Assembly: GCA_963836605.1 (NCBI GenBank)
Contig: CAWIKB010000014.1
Coordinates: forward strand, 372,001-436,000
Direction of reading: 5' to 3'
DNA length: 64,000 bases
From: Bog-473 sp963836605
Lineage (GTDB): Bacteria > Actinomycetota > Acidimicrobiia > Acidimicrobiales > RAAP-2
Both the position numbers and the translations under genes were made by a program. The notes under the pieces were generated by a model. The model did not search any database. It was given only the letters and a program-made list of their open reading frames with translations, and was not told where the DNA came from. Shown here one piece after another: positions 9,046-17,410 of the stretch (positions within the stretch are counted from its first letter, which is position 1; every line of letters begins with the position of its first letter).

Positions 9046-9429
9046 GTGGCCGGAGCGACCCTCGACACCGGCGCTCTCATCGGGATCGAGCGCGGTGAGC
9101 GGCGCATGCAGGCCCTGGTCGACGAAGCATCGGCCGCGGGGCTTTCCTTCTCCATCCCGGCGGGAGTTCTCGGTCAGGCCTGGCGGGGAACATCTCGCGA
9201 GGCGCGGCTGGCCCGGTTCTTGCGCCTCCCGAACGTCGAGGTGGTGCCCCTTGACGAGCCGGCCGCACGCGCGGCCGGCGTGCTGTGCGGCCGGGTCGGG
9301 GCCTCTGACGTCGTCGATGCATCGGTCGTCGTCTGCGCGCGCCTCCACGACGACCTGGTGGTCACCAGCGACCCGGCTGAACTTCGGCGCCTCGATCCTC
9401 GGCTTCGCATCGCGGTGATCGATGGTTAG
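9046..9429 (+). CDS. vapC: VapC-like PIN-domain ribonuclease toxin
   Basis: A PIN-domain protein of 127 residues starting with GTG: VAGATLDTGALIGIERGE. Acidic active-site residues are visible as LDTGAL (first Asp), DVVDASVV (a pair near the C-terminus) and TSDPAEL (last Asp). VapC toxins cleave tRNA or rRNA in the cell and are held by VapB. A longer frame runs upstream through vapB, but the GTG at 9046, just after the vapB stop, gives the family's usual N-terminus. Its 3' end is separated from the purN start I chose by 10 bp. Confidence 0.82.
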   Translation: MAGATLDTGALIGIERGERRMQALVDEASAAGLSFSIPAGVLGQAWRGTSREARLARFLRLPNVEVVPLDEPAARAAGVLCGRVGASDVVDASVVVCARLHDDLVVTSDPAELRRLDPRLRIAVIDG

Positions 9430-9439
9430 CGTGAGTGCC

Positions 9440-10084
9440 ATGCGCGTTGCCGTCCTGGTCTCGGGAGGCGGGACGATCCTGGGCGCGATGTTCGCTTCGG
9501 GTATCCCGGTGACCACCGTCCTCTCGGATCGCCCGTGCGCGGCGTTGGCGTTGGCCGAGCAGCACGGCGCGGCCGCCGAGTTGATCGACCGCCAGGCCTA
9601 CGGTGGCTTCGGTCAGAGCTTCGATCGCGAGGGGTTCACCGCCACGGTGGCCGCCACCCTGGTGGCCCACCAGGTGGACCTGGTCGCCATGGCGGGCTTC
9701 GGCACCGTGATGACCCAGCGGGTGCACGACGCCTTTCCCGACCGGATCTTGAACACCCATCCGGCGCTGCTCCCGGCCTTCCCGGGGTGGCACGGGGTCC
9801 GGGACGCCCTGGCCGCCGGCGTACCGGAATCGGGATGTACGGTGCACCTGGCCACGCTCGAGATGGATGCCGGGCCGATACTGGCCCAACGGGTCGTCCC
9901 GGTGCACGCCGGTGACACCGAGGCGACCTTGCACGAGCGGATCAAGGTGGCCGAGCGCGCGCTGTATCCCGAGACGGTGGCCTGGGCGCTGGGCCAGCTG
10001 GAGGCGGGAAGAGCGATTGCCCCAACCCCGCAGGAGAAGACGGATGTGACCGAGGAGAACGTGACTGAGGAGATGACGACGTGA
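9440..10084 (+). CDS. purN: Phosphoribosylglycinamide formyltransferase
   Basis: Transfers a formyl group from 10-formyl-THF to GAR in purine synthesis. Catalytic residues align with E. coli PurN: Asn near 105 and His near 107 in ILNTHPALLP, Asp near 143 in MDAGPIL. The phosphate loop is LVSGGGT. The frame is open from 9422, but ATG 9440 gives the canonical N-terminus MRVAVLVSGGG. The last 20 residues are a Thr/Glu-rich tail not found in E. coli PurN. It overlaps purH as GTGA. Confidence 0.93.
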   Translation: MRVAVLVSGGGTILGAMFASGIPVTTVLSDRPCAALALAEQHGAAAELIDRQAYGGFGQSFDREGFTATVAATLVAHQVDLVAMAGFGTVMTQRVHDAFPDRILNTHPALLPAFPGWHGVRDALAAGVPESGCTVHLATLEMDAGPILAQRVVPVHAGDTEATLHERIKVAERALYPETVAWALGQLEAGRAIAPTPQEKTDVTEENVTEEMTT

Positions 10085-11634
10085 GAGCGCTGCTGTCGGT
10101 CTACGACAAGGAAGGGCTGGTCGAGCTGGCACAGGGCCTCTCGGACCTGGGCTGGGAACTGGTGGCCAGCGGGAACACCTCGGCCGCGTTGTCCGGGGCC
10201 GGCATCGCCCATCTCCAGGTGGCCGAAGTGACCGGGTCCCCCGAGATGCTCGGCGGCCGGGTCAAGACGCTCCATCCGAAGATCCACGGCGGGATCCTGG
10301 CCGACCGGGACGAGCCGGCGCATCAGGTCGACCTGGACGCCAATGACATCGCCGCCATCGACCTGGTCGTCAGCAACCTGTACCCCTTCTCGTCGGACCC
10401 CTCCATTGAGCTCATCGACATCGGCGGGCCGTCCATGGTGCGTGGCGCGGCCAAGAACCACGCCCATGTGGGCATCGTGACCTCCCCGGCCGACTACCCG
10501 ATGGTGCTCGAGGAGCTGCGGCGTTCGGGCTCGCTCTCCGACGCCACCCGCCGTCGCCTGGCTCGGGCCGCATTCGCCCACACCGCGGCCTACGACGCGG
10601 CGATCGTGGCATGGCTCGATGCAGGCGGACCGTTCCCGGTCGACGGGGCCGACGCCGTGGAGGAGTCGCTCGGTGCCGTGTTGCCCCAGACGCTGCACCT
10701 CACCCTGGAGCGCACCGCCGTCCTCCGCTACGGCGAGAACCCGCACCAGCGGGGCTCGCGGTACCGCACCGCCGGAGACTCGAGCTGGTGGGACGAGGTG
10801 GTCCAGCACGGCGGCAAGGAGTTGTCGTACCTGAACCTCTTCGACGGGGACGCGGCGTGGCGACTGGTCCATGAGCTCGCCGCCGACGCCGGGCAACCGG
10901 CCGTGGCCATCATCAAGCACGCCAACCCGTGCGGTGCGGCCGTGGCGGCCAGCCTGGTGACGGCGTACGAGCGTGCCCTCGAGTGCGATGTCCAGTCCGC
11001 CTTCGGCGGCGTGGTGGCCATCGGGGGAACCGTGACGGCGGAGGTGGCCGACGCCGTGGCGGCCGGCCCGCAGGCCGATGTCATCATCGCTACTTCCTAC
11101 GAGCCGGCGGCCTTGGAGAAGCTGACCAGCCGCCGCAAGGCGACGCGCCTGCTGGCCGGGCCCGCCCCCGAACGGGCGACACGCCAACTCCGCAGCCTCG
11201 GCTCGAGTGTGCTGGTCCAGGACATCGACGAATTCGTCTCCCGGCGCGCCCAGTGGCAGGTCGTCACCTCGCGTCAGCCCACCGACGACGAATGGCGCGA
11301 TCTGGTGCTGGCCTGGCGGGTGGGCGGGCGCACCACCTCCAATGCCATTGCCATCGTCAACAACGGTCAGGCGGTGGGGGTCGGCGCGGGCCAGCAATCG
11401 CGGGTGGTGGCCGCAGAAATTGCCGTGGCCAAGGCCGGTGAACGGGCCAAGGGCGGCGCCGGGGCGAGCGACGCGTTCTTCCCGTTCCCCGACGGATTGC
11501 TCGTCCTGGCCAACGCCGGCGTAACCGCCGTGGTCCAGCCGGGCGGATCGGTCAAGGACCCCGAGGTGATCGCGGCGGCCGACGACGCCGGAGTGACCAT
11601 GGCCCTGACCGGCGAACGACACTTCCGGCACTGA
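10081..11634 (+). CDS. purH: Bifunctional AICAR transformylase / IMP cyclohydrolase
   Basis: Catalyses the last two steps to IMP. The N-terminal MGS-like cyclohydrolase domain begins RALLSVYDKEGLVELAQGL with KTLHPKIHGGIL; the C-terminal transformylase has the KH catalytic pair in IIKHANPCGAA. It ends in the conserved MALTGERHFRH. At 517 residues it has normal length. GTG start overlapping the purN stop, and TGATG overlap with folD, put purN, purH and folD in one coupled operon, linking 10-formyl-THF supply with its two users. Confidence 0.97.
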   Translation: MRALLSVYDKEGLVELAQGLSDLGWELVASGNTSAALSGAGIAHLQVAEVTGSPEMLGGRVKTLHPKIHGGILADRDEPAHQVDLDANDIAAIDLVVSNLYPFSSDPSIELIDIGGPSMVRGAAKNHAHVGIVTSPADYPMVLEELRRSGSLSDATRRRLARAAFAHTAAYDAAIVAWLDAGGPFPVDGADAVEESLGAVLPQTLHLTLERTAVLRYGENPHQRGSRYRTAGDSSWWDEVVQHGGKELSYLNLFDGDAAWRLVHELAADAGQPAVAIIKHANPCGAAVAASLVTAYERALECDVQSAFGGVVAIGGTVTAEVADAVAAGPQADVIIATSYEPAALEKLTSRRKATRLLAGPAPERATRQLRSLGSSVLVQDIDEFVSRRAQWQVVTSRQPTDDEWRDLVLAWRVGGRTTSNAIAIVNNGQAVGVGAGQQSRVVAAEIAVAKAGERAKGGAGASDAFFPFPDGLLVLANAGVTAVVQPGGSVKDPEVIAAADDAGVTMALTGERHFRH

Positions 11635-12497
11635 TGACCGCCGTCCTCCTCGACGGCGAGCCGGTGGCGGCCCGCATACGGGCCGAGGTGGCCGACCGCG
11701 TCCAAGGGCTCCGCACCGAGGGCCTCACGGTCGGACTGGGCACCGTGCTCGTGGGCGACGACGTGCCCAGCCAGCGCTACGTCGCGCTGAAACACGAGGA
11801 CTGCGCGGCCATCGGCATGTACTCGGTGGGCGAGCGCCTGCCCGCCACCGCGAGCCAGCAGGACGTGATGGACGTGATCGCCCGCTTCAACGCCGATCCG
11901 GCGGTGAGCGCGTTCCTGGTGCAGCTGCCGCTCCCGCCTGGCCTCGACGAGGAGCAGGCGCTGCTGGCCGTCGACCCGGCCAAGGACGTCGACGGCTTGC
12001 ACCCCGTCAACCTCGGGCGCCTGGTGCTGGGCACGCCGGGACCACTGCCGTGCACGCCGGCCGGGATCGTCGAACTGCTCCACGCCTACGACGTCCCGGT
12101 CGAAGGCCGCCACGTCGCCATCATCGGGCGCGGGGTGACGATCGGCCGGCCGCTGGCCAACCTCCTCTCGCTCAAGCGACCGGGTTGCAACGCCGCGGTC
12201 ACCGTCGTCCACACCGGCGTGGATCCCGCCGACATGGCGGCGATCGTGCGCACGGCGGACATCGTGGTGGCCGCGGCCGGGCGGCCCCACCTGCTCACAC
12301 CCGACATGGTCAGGCCGGGAGCCGCCGTCGTCTCCGCCGGTACGAGCTTCGAGGGGAGGAAGGTCATCCCCGACGCGCATCCCGATGTGGCCGAGGTGGC
12401 CGGCTTCATCACGCCCCGCCTGGGCGGGGTGGGCCCCATGACCCGTGCCATGCTGTTACGCAATGCGCTGCGGGCCGCGGAGATGTCGGCCCGGTGA
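11634..12497 (+). CDS. folD: Methylenetetrahydrofolate dehydrogenase / cyclohydrolase
   Basis: Bifunctional FolD, which makes 10-formyl-THF from 5,10-methylene-THF with NADP. The catalytic Lys is in RYVALKHEDCA, the substrate loop in VQLPLPPGLDEEQ and KDVDGLHPVNLGRL, the nucleotide motif in IIGRGVTIGRPLANLL, and the C-terminal PRLGGVGPMTRAMLL is conserved. Length 287 residues. It follows purH directly. Confidence 0.96.
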   Translation: MTAVLLDGEPVAARIRAEVADRVQGLRTEGLTVGLGTVLVGDDVPSQRYVALKHEDCAAIGMYSVGERLPATASQQDVMDVIARFNADPAVSAFLVQLPLPPGLDEEQALLAVDPAKDVDGLHPVNLGRLVLGTPGPLPCTPAGIVELLHAYDVPVEGRHVAIIGRGVTIGRPLANLLSLKRPGCNAAVTVVHTGVDPADMAAIVRTADIVVAAAGRPHLLTPDMVRPGAAVVSAGTSFEGRKVIPDAHPDVAEVAGFITPRLGGVGPMTRAMLLRNALRAAEMSAR

Positions 12498-12567
12498 GGG
12501 GCCCCGGTGACGGTCCCGGTGCCGTCCCGGCCCCCAACGGCGGCCGGAGCAGGGAGGCGATGAGCGG

Positions 12568-12927
12568 ATGAGCGAGCGGGAATACTCGGAGCGGCCGTGG
12601 GGCAGCTACACGGTCATTGACGACGGCGCCTCCGATCACAAGGTCAAGCGCCTCGTGGTCCACCCGGGCAGGCGGCTGAGCTACCAGCGCCACGCCCGGC
12701 GGGCCGAGCACTGGTTCATCGTGTCGGGCACGGCGCAGGTCACCCTGGACGGCGCCGTGACCGAGCTGGGCCCGGGCCAGGCCATCGACATCCCCACCGG
12801 CGCGGCGCACCGCATCGCCAATGCCGGGGACGACAACGTCGTCTTCATCGAGGTCCAGCACGGCTCCTACTTCGGCGAGGACGACATCGTGCGGCTCGAG
12901 GACGACTATGGGCGCGTGCCGACGTGA
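12568..12927 (+). CDS. Cupin-domain protein, mannose-6-phosphate isomerase type II-like
   Basis: A 119-residue single cupin. The start YSERPWGSYTVIDDG and the motif YQRHARRAEHWFIVSGTAQV, with His and Glu metal ligands, match the C-terminal isomerase domain of type II phosphomannose isomerase/GDP-mannose pyrophosphorylase. The second motif GQAIDIPTGAAHRI completes the metal site. No pyrophosphorylase domain is attached. The gene sits between folD and metF and overlaps metF by GTGA, although a sugar role does not obviously fit one-carbon metabolism. An AGGGAGG stretch precedes it. Confidence 0.8.
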   Translation: MSEREYSERPWGSYTVIDDGASDHKVKRLVVHPGRRLSYQRHARRAEHWFIVSGTAQVTLDGAVTELGPGQAIDIPTGAAHRIANAGDDNVVFIEVQHGSYFGEDDIVRLEDDYGRVPT

Positions 12928-13793
12928 CGCGCATCGCGGAGCTGCTGGCGGCCGGGCCCACCTACTCCTTCGAGTTCTTCCCGCCCAAGAACGATCGGGA
13001 GCTGGCCACCCTCGCCCGCAGCATCGCCGAGCTGCAGCCCCTCGAGCCCTCCTTCGTCTCGGTGACCTACCGTGGCGGCGCCGCGTCCCGCCAGCGGACC
13101 CTCGACCTGGTGTCGGGCCTGCTGCACACGACCAAGCTCAACCCGATGGCCCACATCATCTGCGTGGCCCACACCAGGCTCGAGCTGGCGGACATCCTCG
13201 TGACGCTGCGCAAGGCCGGGGTGGAGAACCTGATGGCCCTCGGGGGCGACCCGCCCGAGGACCCGTCCGCCGGTCCGGGGGAGCTTGCCTTCGCGACGGA
13301 GCTGGTGGAGCTGGCCCGGGCCATCGGTGGCTTCTCGGTCGGGGTGGCGGCCCACCCGGCGGGCCACCCACGCTCGCCGGACCTGCCGGGCGACCGTGAC
13401 TACCTGGCGGCCAAGCTCGCCCTGGCCGACTTCGGTGTCACCCAGTTCTTCTTCGAGGCCTCCGAGTACGCGAGCCTCGTCGCCGACCTGCGGGCGCGAG
13501 GCGTCGACACGCCCGTGCTGCCCGGGATCCTGCCGGTGACCTCACTGTCGACGATGGGGCGCCTGGGCGCCATGGGGGCAGCGGCTCCGGCCTGGATGCA
13601 GGATCGCCTGCGCGCCGCCGACGAGCGGGGTGGCGCCGAAGCAGTGCGCAAGGAGGGGGTGGAGCTGGCCACCGAGCTCTGCGCCCACCTTCTCGAGGCC
13701 GGCGTGCCGGGGCTGCACTTCTATACGTTCAACACCTCGAGCGCCACGCGGGAGATCTACGCCGCGCTCGGCCTGGGGCCGGGCGCCGGCTGA
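12924..13793 (+). CDS. metF: 5,10-methylenetetrahydrofolate reductase
   Basis: A TIM-barrel flavoenzyme reducing methylene-THF to 5-methyl-THF for methionine synthesis. The N-terminus YSFEFFPPKND carries the catalytic Glu; FVSVTYRGGAASRQRT, MALGGDPPEDP and GLHFYTFNTSSATREI are family signatures. It has 289 residues and a GTG start overlapping the cupin stop. It closes the purN-purH-folD-cupin-metF run. Confidence 0.95.
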   Translation: MTRIAELLAAGPTYSFEFFPPKNDRELATLARSIAELQPLEPSFVSVTYRGGAASRQRTLDLVSGLLHTTKLNPMAHIICVAHTRLELADILVTLRKAGVENLMALGGDPPEDPSAGPGELAFATELVELARAIGGFSVGVAAHPAGHPRSPDLPGDRDYLAAKLALADFGVTQFFFEASEYASLVADLRARGVDTPVLPGILPVTSLSTMGRLGAMGAAAPAWMQDRLRAADERGGAEAVRKEGVELATELCAHLLEAGVPGLHFYTFNTSSATREIYAALGLGPGAG

Positions 13794-13878
13794 CCCGGCT
13801 GGCGGCCTCGCCCCTGGTCAGGGCCGACGGCGACCGAACCCACCGACGGCGAGCGACCCGCCGCCGTCAGCGCCAGTC

Positions 13879-13912
13879 TAGTGGGTACGGGTAGTGGGTA
13901 ACATAGTGGGTA
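13879..13912 (+). promoter_or_regulatory. Leaderless promoter inside three TAGTGGGTA iterons
   Basis: TAGTGGGTA occurs at 13879-13887, 13892-13900 and 13904-13912, spaced 13 and 12 bp, on one face of the helix. TAACAT at 13899-13904 is a plausible -10 box 7 nt before the ATG at 13912. The repeats therefore cover the promoter and touch the start codon, as expected for an autorepressed leaderless operon. Confidence 0.55.
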
Positions 13913-14356
13913 TGGCCTACGTGGTCGCCCGTCCCAAAGGGCGTTTCGAGATCCGGGAGTCGGTGCACACCCCGAAGGGCCCCCGCGCCCGTTCTCTGGC
14001 CAACTTCGCCCAGCTCGACGACGAGGTGCTGGACCGGGCCCGTCGGCGGGCGAGCCGTCCCTTCGACACCGAGGCGGTACGGGCTGCCGCCGCACGGGCC
14101 GCCGCGCGCGTCGCCCGCGCGCCACCAGCGTCCGGAGACGCGGCACTTCGTCGAGGCCTCGCGCCGGATGGCCCGTTCGCTGGAGCGGGTCCGCACGCCC
14201 GCCGACCGTCGGGATCCCGGCGACGCCCTGATCGGCCTCCTCGGTTTCGTGGCAGGGATCAAGCCGTTCGGTCCCGCCCGGACCCCGGCGCCGCTTCGGT
14301 TCCCACCGCTGGCCCGTCTTCGGGCGGAACGGATCGCCCGGGCGGGCCCCCGGTGA
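13912..14356 (+). CDS. Unrecognised basic protein, first gene of a nucleotidyltransferase pair (frameshifted)
   Basis: The protein begins MAYVVARPKGRFEIRESVHT and continues PKGPRARSLANFAQLDDEVL, a pattern I recall only from uncharacterised actinobacterial proteins. After about residue 65 the frame becomes Pro/Arg-rich and non-coding in style, while the next frame reads well as RHFVEASRRMARSLERVRTP and DALIGLLGFVAGI to a TGA at 14354-14356. I infer one indel between about 14090 and 14130. Its stop overlaps the GTG start of the nucleotidyltransferase as GTGA, which supports this model over a single 355-residue fusion. Function unknown; an antitoxin role is speculative. Confidence 0.55.
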
Positions 14357-14961
14357 ATCTCCCGGGCGGGTCCCCGTTGAGCAGTACCGAGGAGCTGCGT
14401 GACCTGGCCCCCATGATCGTCTCACTCCACGAGACCCTCGATTCCGCCGGTGTGCCGCACCAATTCGGGGGGGCCATCGCCCTGGCCTGGTACCGGAATC
14501 CACGGGCGACGACCGACATCGACATCAACCTGACCCTGCCCCCCGAGGCCGCCGAGCCCGTCCTCGGGCTGCTGGGTGGACTCGGCGTGACGGTGACCAC
14601 CGAAGATCGGGCCGCCATCGCCCGCGACGGGCAAGCGAGGCTCGACTGGGGGGGCTCCTACCTCGACGTGTTCTTCGCCACCATGGACCTGCACCTCGAG
14701 ATGGCCGAGCGCGCCCGCCTGGTCCGCTTCGGCCCCGTCGACATCCCGATCCTCGCTCCCGAGCACCTGATCGCCTGCAAGGCCATCTTCGACCGGCCCA
14801 AGGACTGGCTCGACATCGCGGAGATCCTCCGCTGGGGCACCGAGGTCGACGCGGCGCGGACGCTCTGGTGGGTGGGCGAGATCCTCGGCCCGGACGCCGG
14901 GGAGTACACCCGCCTGGCCGAGTTGCTTTCCGCCGGGGCGGCGGGCCCCCCTCGCGCCTGA
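14353..14961 (+). CDS. Nucleotidyltransferase-fold protein (AbiEii/MNT-like)
   Basis: About 202 residues. The signature FGGAIALAWY followed by RATTDIDINLTL is the GGxxL...R.T.DID pattern of the DNA polymerase beta-like nucleotidyltransferase fold used by AbiEii and MNT toxins and by antibiotic adenylyltransferases. A third acidic position is likely in YLDVFFATMDLHLEM. The C-terminal helix APEHLIACKAIFDRPKDWLD is typical of the AbiEii-like group. Starts are GTG 14353 (chosen, overlapping the upstream stop) or TTG 14377. The pairing and the iteron promoter suggest a toxin-antitoxin-like module, unproven. Confidence 0.68.
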   Translation: MNLPGGSPLSSTEELRDLAPMIVSLHETLDSAGVPHQFGGAIALAWYRNPRATTDIDINLTLPPEAAEPVLGLLGGLGVTVTTEDRAAIARDGQARLDWGGSYLDVFFATMDLHLEMAERARLVRFGPVDIPILAPEHLIACKAIFDRPKDWLDIAEILRWGTEVDAARTLWWVGEILGPDAGEYTRLAELLSAGAAGPPRA

Positions 14962-15002
14962 GGTCACGGGGGGGTCAATTGGGACGCCGCGGCGCCGCCC
15001 CG

Positions 15003-15008
15003 TAGCAT
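15003..15008 (+). promoter_or_regulatory. -10 box for leaderless icd
   Basis: TAGCAT ends 7 nt before the icd ATG at 15016; no ribosome binding site precedes the ATG. Confidence 0.45.
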
Positions 15009-15015
15009 CCCGATC

Positions 15016-16212
<1,197 letters not shown>

Positions 16213-16288
16213 GCCGCCGGAGCGACCGCGGGTCGGGCAGTGCCGCCGCCTCGGACGGCGTCGATTTCGAGAGCGGCCCGCTGCCGCA

Positions 16289-16294
16289 TAACGT
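16289..16294 (+). promoter_or_regulatory. -10 box for leaderless mdh
   Basis: TAACGT ends 7 nt before the mdh ATG at 16302; no ribosome binding site precedes the ATG. Confidence 0.45.
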
Positions 16295-16301
16295 GGCGCC
16301 C

Positions 16302-17300
16302 ATGGCTACGAAACCCCCCCTCCACGTCACCGTCACCGGCGCAGCCGGCCAGATCGGCTATTCCCTGCTGTTCCGCATCGCGTCGGGACAGCTGCTGGGA
16401 CCGGATCAGCCCATCGTGCTGCGGCTCCTCGAGATCGAGCCGGCCCGGCGCGTGCTCGACGGCGTGGTCATGGAGCTCGATGACGGCGCCTTCCCGCTGG
16501 TGACCGACATCGTGGCCACCTCGGATCTCAAGACGGCCTTCGACGGCGCCTCCTGGGCGCTGCTGGTCGGCTCGGTGCCGCGCAAGGCCGGGATGGAACG
16601 CGGCGACCTGCTGAGCGTCAACGGGGGCATCTTCAAGCCGCAGGGTCGGGCCATCGCCGAGCACGCGGCCTCCGACGTCCGTGTCCTGGTCGTCGGCAAT
16701 CCCTGCAACACGAACTGCCTGATCGCGCGTTCCAATGCGCCCGAGGTCCCGGCCGAACGCTGGTTCGCCATGACCCGACTCGACGAGAACCGGGCCAAGG
16801 CCCAGCTGGCCCACAAGGCCGGCGCGCCGGTTGCCTCCGTGCGCAACCTGGCCATCTGGGGCAACCATTCGGCGACCCAATTCCCCGACTTCGCCAATGC
16901 CACCATCGACGGCCGGCCGGTCGGCGAGGTGATCTCGGATCACGCGTGGCTGCAGGGCGATTTCATCTCCACCGTGCAGAAGCGCGGCGCCGCCATCATC
17001 GACGCCCGTGGCCTGTCCTCGGCCGCCTCGGCCGCCTCGGCCGCCATCGACACGGTGGTGGGCCTGCGCACCAAGACCGCCCCAGGTGACTGTCTCTCGG
17101 TGGCCGTGGCCAGCTCGGGGCAGTACGGCACCCCCGAGGGCCTCCAGTTCGGCCTCCCTGTCCTCGCCGACGGCCGGGGTGGCTGGACGGTGGCCCAAGG
17201 ATTCGAACACGACGAATTCGCCCAGGGTCGCATCAAGGTGACCACCGAGGAGCTCGAGGGCGAGCGAGCCGACGTCCGGGGACTCGGGCTCATCGCCTGA
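16302..17300 (+). CDS. mdh: Malate dehydrogenase (NAD)
   Basis: 332 residues. The NAD-binding turn is VTVTGAAGQIGYSLLFRIASG, followed by the mobile loop VGSVPRKAGMERGDLL with the substrate arginines, NPCNTNCLIA, and the catalytic His in IWGNHSATQFPD. This is the MDH type shared by actinobacteria and eukaryotic cytosol. It oxidises malate to oxaloacetate. ATG 16302 fits both the family N-terminus and the -10 box. A short GCCTCGGCC triple repeat at about 17010-17045 encodes SSAASAASAA. Confidence 0.95.
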   Translation: MATKPPLHVTVTGAAGQIGYSLLFRIASGQLLGPDQPIVLRLLEIEPARRVLDGVVMELDDGAFPLVTDIVATSDLKTAFDGASWALLVGSVPRKAGMERGDLLSVNGGIFKPQGRAIAEHAASDVRVLVVGNPCNTNCLIARSNAPEVPAERWFAMTRLDENRAKAQLAHKAGAPVASVRNLAIWGNHSATQFPDFANATIDGRPVGEVISDHAWLQGDFISTVQKRGAAIIDARGLSSAASAASAAIDTVVGLRTKTAPGDCLSVAVASSGQYGTPEGLQFGLPVLADGRGGWTVAQGFEHDEFAQGRIKVTTEELEGERADVRGLGLIA

Positions 17301-17365
17301 TCCGCACGGCCTCGCGGCCCTGGGTCGGGAAGCCGGTTTGCAGCCGGATTGTCACGAGTGTTCGC

Positions 17366-17404
17366 GAGCCTGAAACGCCCGCGAAACACGGCGCTGTCAG
17401 GCTC
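17366..17404. promoter_or_regulatory. Inverted repeat before the ATP-grasp gene
   Basis: GAGCCTGA at 17366-17373 and its exact complement TCAGGCTC at 17397-17404 flank 23 nt that contain a second, imperfect CGCG dyad. It ends 6 nt before the GTG at 17411, so it could be an operator or a 5' mRNA hairpin that hides the start. Confidence 0.4.
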
Positions 17405-17410
17405 GACAAG

